This document shows positions 6,805-9,033 of a stretch of 9,033 nt of DNA, one piece after another (within the stretch, counting starts at the first letter, position 1; each line of letters starts with the position of its first letter). The stretch is from CAYMRL01 sp964398985 (GTDB lineage Bacteria; Deinococcota; Deinococci; Deinococcales; Trueperaceae), in assembly GCA_964398985.1 (NCBI GenBank), contig CAYNOS010000057.1:1-9033 (forward strand). The letters run 5' to 3'. The translations under genes and the position numbers were made by a program. The notes under the pieces are model-generated. The model saw nothing but the letters and a program-made list of their open reading frames with translations. It ran no database searches and was not told where the DNA came from.

Positions 6805-7044
6805 CGAGTGCTCCCTCCAACCACCGCCCGGCCCGCCCGACCACGCCGCGGTCGGGCGCCCCGGGTAGGCACCCAGCGCCGCCACCACCTCGTCGAGCGG
6901 CACCCGGTAGACGAAGCGGGTCCTCAGGTACCAGAGCTCGAGGCCGGAGCGCAGGGCAGCCGGCTCGCTCAGTGGTAGGCCCAGGCGCTGGGCATACGAT
7001 AGCGCCCTCGCGACCGCCAGGTCGAAGAGGTCGGGTGAGGACAC
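6805..7044 (-). other. In-frame 80-codon N-terminal extension of the SRPBCC gene (fusion or lost-stop upstream gene)
   Basis: From GTG 7044 the frame runs without a stop into the SRPBCC start. It looks like real coding sequence: about 71 of 80 codons end in G or C, and the peptide is varied and foldable (ARALSYAQRLGLPLSEPAAL, then ELWYLRTRFVYRVPLDEVVA), with two or three likely helices. The other frames here give Arg/Pro/Gly-rich peptides. It ends in a glycine-rich stretch (SGGPGGGW) that could be a linker. I do not recognise the domain. GTG 7044 is 14 nt after the tyrA stop, with only a weak GAGCGG as ribosome-binding site. It may be the N-terminal domain of a 234-aa fusion, or a small separate protein whose stop codon was lost. 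Confidence 0.55.
6811..6818 (-). promoter_or_regulatory. Strong internal ribosome-binding site before the SRPBCC domain
   Basis: On the minus strand this reads GGAGGGAG, 6 nt before ATG 6804. It is the best Shine-Dalgarno match in the window and argues that the SRPBCC domain is translated on its own, whether or not a longer form exists. It codes for Gly-Trp-Arg-Glu-like residues in the long frame, so chance from a Gly-rich linker is possible. Confidence 0.65.
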
Positions 7045-7058
7045 GGCCGCGCCGCTCG

Positions 7059-8225
7059 CTAGGCGCGGTCGCCCTGGGGCTGGGCAACCCCGCCGGCCGG
7101 CCCGTTGCCGTTGCGGTAGCGCACCTGGTAACCGATGTCGCTGAGCACCTTGGCTGCACGCTCGAGCTGCTCGGCGCCCTCGAAGGCGAGCCGCAGGGCA
7201 CCGCCAGCCTCGCGGACGTTGAGCACCTCGAGGTCCTTGATGTTGATCGCCGCCTCGGCCAGCGCAGCGGTGATGCGCGCCATCTCACCCGGCTGATCCA
7301 AGACCGCCACGGTGGCTTCGAACCTGGCGGGCAACAGCCCGCGCCTCACGATCGGGATGCCGTCGCGCGCGCGCTTCGCCGCCTCGGCTCTGGCGAGCAA
7401 GGCGGCCGGGTCCGAGAGCAGGCTCTCGAGCTCCTCCAGCCTCTCGCGGAAACCGCGCAGAGCCGTCAGCACCGCTTCACGGTTGCTGACCACCATGTCG
7501 CGGCTCATGTGCGGATCGCCGCTCGCCACTCGCGTCAGGTCGCGGAAGCCGCCGGCCGCCAGCAGCATCTTGAGGTCGCGGTCGTCACCGTCGTCGACCA
7601 GCCCGGTCAGCGCGACCGCGGTCAGGTACGGAAGGTGGCTCACGGTCGCGGCGAGCTCGTCGTGCTGTGCCGGAGACACCTCGATCGGCCGGGCGCCGAG
7701 TTCGGTGACGAAGCGGCGCACCAGCGCCAGCGCCTCCGGGTCGGTGTCGCTCTCGGGCGTAAGTACCCAGACGGCGTTCTCGAGCAGGCCGGGATCGGCG
7801 TTGAGCACCCCGCCGCGCTCGCTGCCCGCCATCGGGTGCCCGCCGACGTAGCGCAGACGCTTGCCGGCGGCCGCCTGCTCCTCCAGCAGCCGCCGCAACC
7901 CGTCCACCACCGGTCCCTTGACGCTGCCGACGTCGGTGACGACCGTGCCGTCCTTCAGGTGCGGGAGCAGCGACGCGGCCAGCGGCACCAGGCTGCCGGA
8001 CGGCGCCGCCAGGACCAGCAGGTCGACCTCCTCGAGCCACGGTCCCGGCGACAGGCGCGTCTCGTCCACGACCCCCATGCCGTGGGCCGCTTCGAGCGCC
8101 ACCGGGTCGACGTCGAAGCCGATGACGCGTTGCGCGATGCGGTGACGCGCCACGCCCAGCCCGATCGAGCCGCCGATCAACCCCACGCCCGCCACCGCCA
8201 CGGTGGCGAGGGGCCCCTCGCTCAC
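7059..8225 (-). CDS. tyrA: Prephenate dehydrogenase TyrA with C-terminal ACT domain (388 aa)
   Basis: Catalyses the NAD(P)-dependent oxidative decarboxylation of prephenate to 4-hydroxyphenylpyruvate, the committed step to tyrosine (or arogenate to tyrosine in some members). The Rossmann fold opens with VAGVGLIGGSIG (11-22), and FDVD (37-40) ends the second strand with an acidic residue that favours NAD. VTDVGSVKG (96-104), GGHPMAGSERGG (128-139, His130) and VSHLPYLTA (195-203, His197) are the family's active-site segments. An ACT domain (about 303-371, from FEATVAVLDQPGEMARI) suggests feedback by an aromatic amino acid, probably tyrosine. The last 17 residues are low-complexity. There is no chorismate mutase domain. 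The start is GTG 8225 inside the sequence GTGA, which overlaps the aroF stop by 4 nt, with GGGAAG 5 nt upstream, so translation is coupled to aroF. Confidence 0.95.
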   Translation of the reverse strand: MSEGPLATVAVAGVGLIGGSIGLGVARHRIAQRVIGFDVDPVALEAAHGMGVVDETRLSPGPWLEEVDLLVLAAPSGSLVPLAASLLPHLKDGTVVTDVGSVKGPVVDGLRRLLEEQAAAGKRLRYVGGHPMAGSERGGVLNADPGLLENAVWVLTPESDTDPEALALVRRFVTELGARPIEVSPAQHDELAATVSHLPYLTAVALTGLVDDGDDRDLKMLLAAGGFRDLTRVASGDPHMSRDMVVSNREAVLTALRGFRERLEELESLLSDPAALLARAEAAKRARDGIPIVRRGLLPARFEATVAVLDQPGEMARITAALAEAAINIKDLEVLNVREAGGALRLAFEGAEQLERAAKVLSDIGYQVRYRNGNGPAGGVAQPQGDRA

Positions 8226-9033
8226 AAGGTCTTCCCGAGCGCCTCGGCAACGGCCCTAAGGCGCGGCATCAGGACCTCGAACTCGCTCTCGTCGAGCTGC
8301 TGGGCGGCGTCCGAACGCGCCTCCTCAGGCTGCCGGTGCACCTCGATGATCAGGCCATCGGCTCCGGCGGCGGCGCTGGCCAAGGCGAGCGCCGCGACCA
8401 GCGGACGACGACCGGCCGCGTGGCTGGGGTCGACCCACACCGGCAGGTGGGTGAGCTCCTTGAGCACCGGCACGGCGCTGACGTCGAGCGTGAAGCGCGT
8501 GGCGGTCTCGAACGTGCGGATGCCGCGCTCGCACAGCACGACCTGGGGGTTGCCCTGCGAGAGGATGTACTCGGCTGCCTGCAGGAACTCGCTGATCGAG
8601 GTCGACATCCCGCGTTTGAAGAGCACCGGCTTGCCCGACTTGCCGGCGGCGGCCAGCAGCGCGAAGTTCTGCGTGTTGCGCGCGCCGATCTGCAGCATGT
8701 CGGCGTGCTGGGCGACGCCGTCGACCATCTCGGGAGTCGTCACCTCGGTGACGAACGGCAGCCCGGTGCGCTCGCGAGCCTCGACGAGGAACTCGAGCCC
8801 CTCGGCGCCCAGACCCTGGAAGGCGTAGGGGCTGGTGCGTGGCTTGTAGGCTCCGCCCCGCAGCACACGGGCGCCATGGCGCTTGACGATGTCGGCGGTC
8901 TGCAGGAGCTGCTCGCGGCTCTCGACGCCGCACGGGCCGGCGGCTACCACGAAGCGGCCGTTGCCGGTCTTGACGTCCCCGATCATCACGAACGAGTCGT
9001 CGTGCCGGAACTCGCGTGAGGCCAGCTTGTACG
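8222..9033 (-). CDS. aroF: 3-deoxy-7-phosphoheptulonate (DAHP) synthase, type I-beta (partial, N-terminus outside window)
   Basis: Condenses phosphoenolpyruvate and erythrose-4-phosphate, the first step of the shikimate pathway. The barrel is complete: AAGPCGVESREQ, GGAYKPRTSPYAFQGLG, QIGARNTQNF, PVLFKRGMSTSISEF, CERGIRTFETATRFTLD, VDPSHAAGRR and IIEVHRQPEEARSDAAQQL. Metal ligands expected for the family are the Cys of GPC, His of DPSH, Glu of IIEVH and Asp of RSDAA. The pattern is the KDO8P-synthase-like I-beta class. An in-frame GTG at 8989 is not the start: the frame stays open to the edge and reads YKLASREFRHDDSF, the conserved join between the N-terminal ferredoxin-like domain and the barrel in this class. 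That regulatory domain, and so the feedback mode, lies beyond 9033. It is upstream of, and overlaps, tyrA. Confidence 0.95.
   Translation of the reverse strand, partial: YKLASREFRHDDSFVMIGDVKTGNGRFVVAAGPCGVESREQLLQTADIVKRHGARVLRGGAYKPRTSPYAFQGLGAEGLEFLVEARERTGLPFVTEVTTPEMVDGVAQHADMLQIGARNTQNFALLAAAGKSGKPVLFKRGMSTSISEFLQAAEYILSQGNPQVVLCERGIRTFETATRFTLDVSAVPVLKELTHLPVWVDPSHAAGRRPLVAALALASAAAGADGLIIEVHRQPEEARSDAAQQLDESEFEVLMPRLRAVAEALGKTL

Noticed and set aside
6972..8828. A 618-codon open frame on the plus strand, opposite tyrA and aroF
   Set aside because: It is antisense to two firmly identified genes in a GC-rich genome where stop codons are rare. Its peptide is rich in Arg, His, Gln and Gly with no family motif, the usual appearance of a shadow frame.
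8989..9033. GTG 8989 as the start of the DAHP synthase
   Set aside because: The frame continues to the edge with the conserved YKLASREF segment of longer I-beta enzymes, so this is an internal codon.
1..9033. CRISPR, tRNA/rRNA, insertion sequences, phage genes, toxin-antitoxin or defence systems
   Set aside because: No repeat arrays, structural RNA signatures, terminal inverted repeats or relevant protein motifs were seen; all coding space is explained by housekeeping or metabolic genes.

Overview
The window is a GC-rich bacterial chromosomal segment that is almost entirely coding. It has nine protein genes plus one in-frame N-terminal extension, no RNA genes, and no sign of mobile DNA, phage or CRISPR. 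The best guess for the host is Deinococcota (Deinococcus/Truepera-like). The reasons are very high GC at third positions, a linked mreD-mrdA-minC set, and two genes whose -10-like hexamers sit only 5-6 nt before the ATG, as in leaderless transcription. This is an inference; other high-GC phyla with MreD and MinC cannot be excluded.

Layout. At 1-446 (+) is the C-terminal end of the DNA translocase FtsK, cut by the window edge. At 423-2262 (-) is a two-gene unit: an Ntn-hydrolase isoaspartyl peptidase/L-asparaginase followed 7 nt later by a GNAT acetyltransferase that runs tail-to-tail into ftsK. A 45-bp divergent region (2263-2307) carries two candidate leaderless promoters around a 12-bp palindrome. 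At 2308-6356 (+) is a tightly packed unit of mreD, mrdA (PBP2), minC and a thiolase: two start/stop overlaps and one 13-nt gap. At 6340-9033 (-) is a unit read from the right edge: DAHP synthase (aroF, N-terminus outside the window), TyrA with an ACT domain (4-nt overlap), and an SRPBCC/AHSA1 protein with an unexplained in-frame N-terminal extension.

How it fits together. FtsK (chromosome segregation at the septum), MreD and PBP2 (lateral wall synthesis) and MinC (division-site placement) make the left and centre a division and cell-shape neighbourhood. The aroF-tyrA pair covers the entry step of the shikimate pathway and the committed step to tyrosine. The thiolase, asparaginase and GNAT are metabolic passengers with no obvious link to these.

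I found no convincing new multi-gene system. The points most worth a second look are the divergent leaderless promoter region with its palindrome, the SRPBCC N-terminal extension with a strong internal ribosome-binding site, and the absence of mreB/mreC and minD beside their usual partners.
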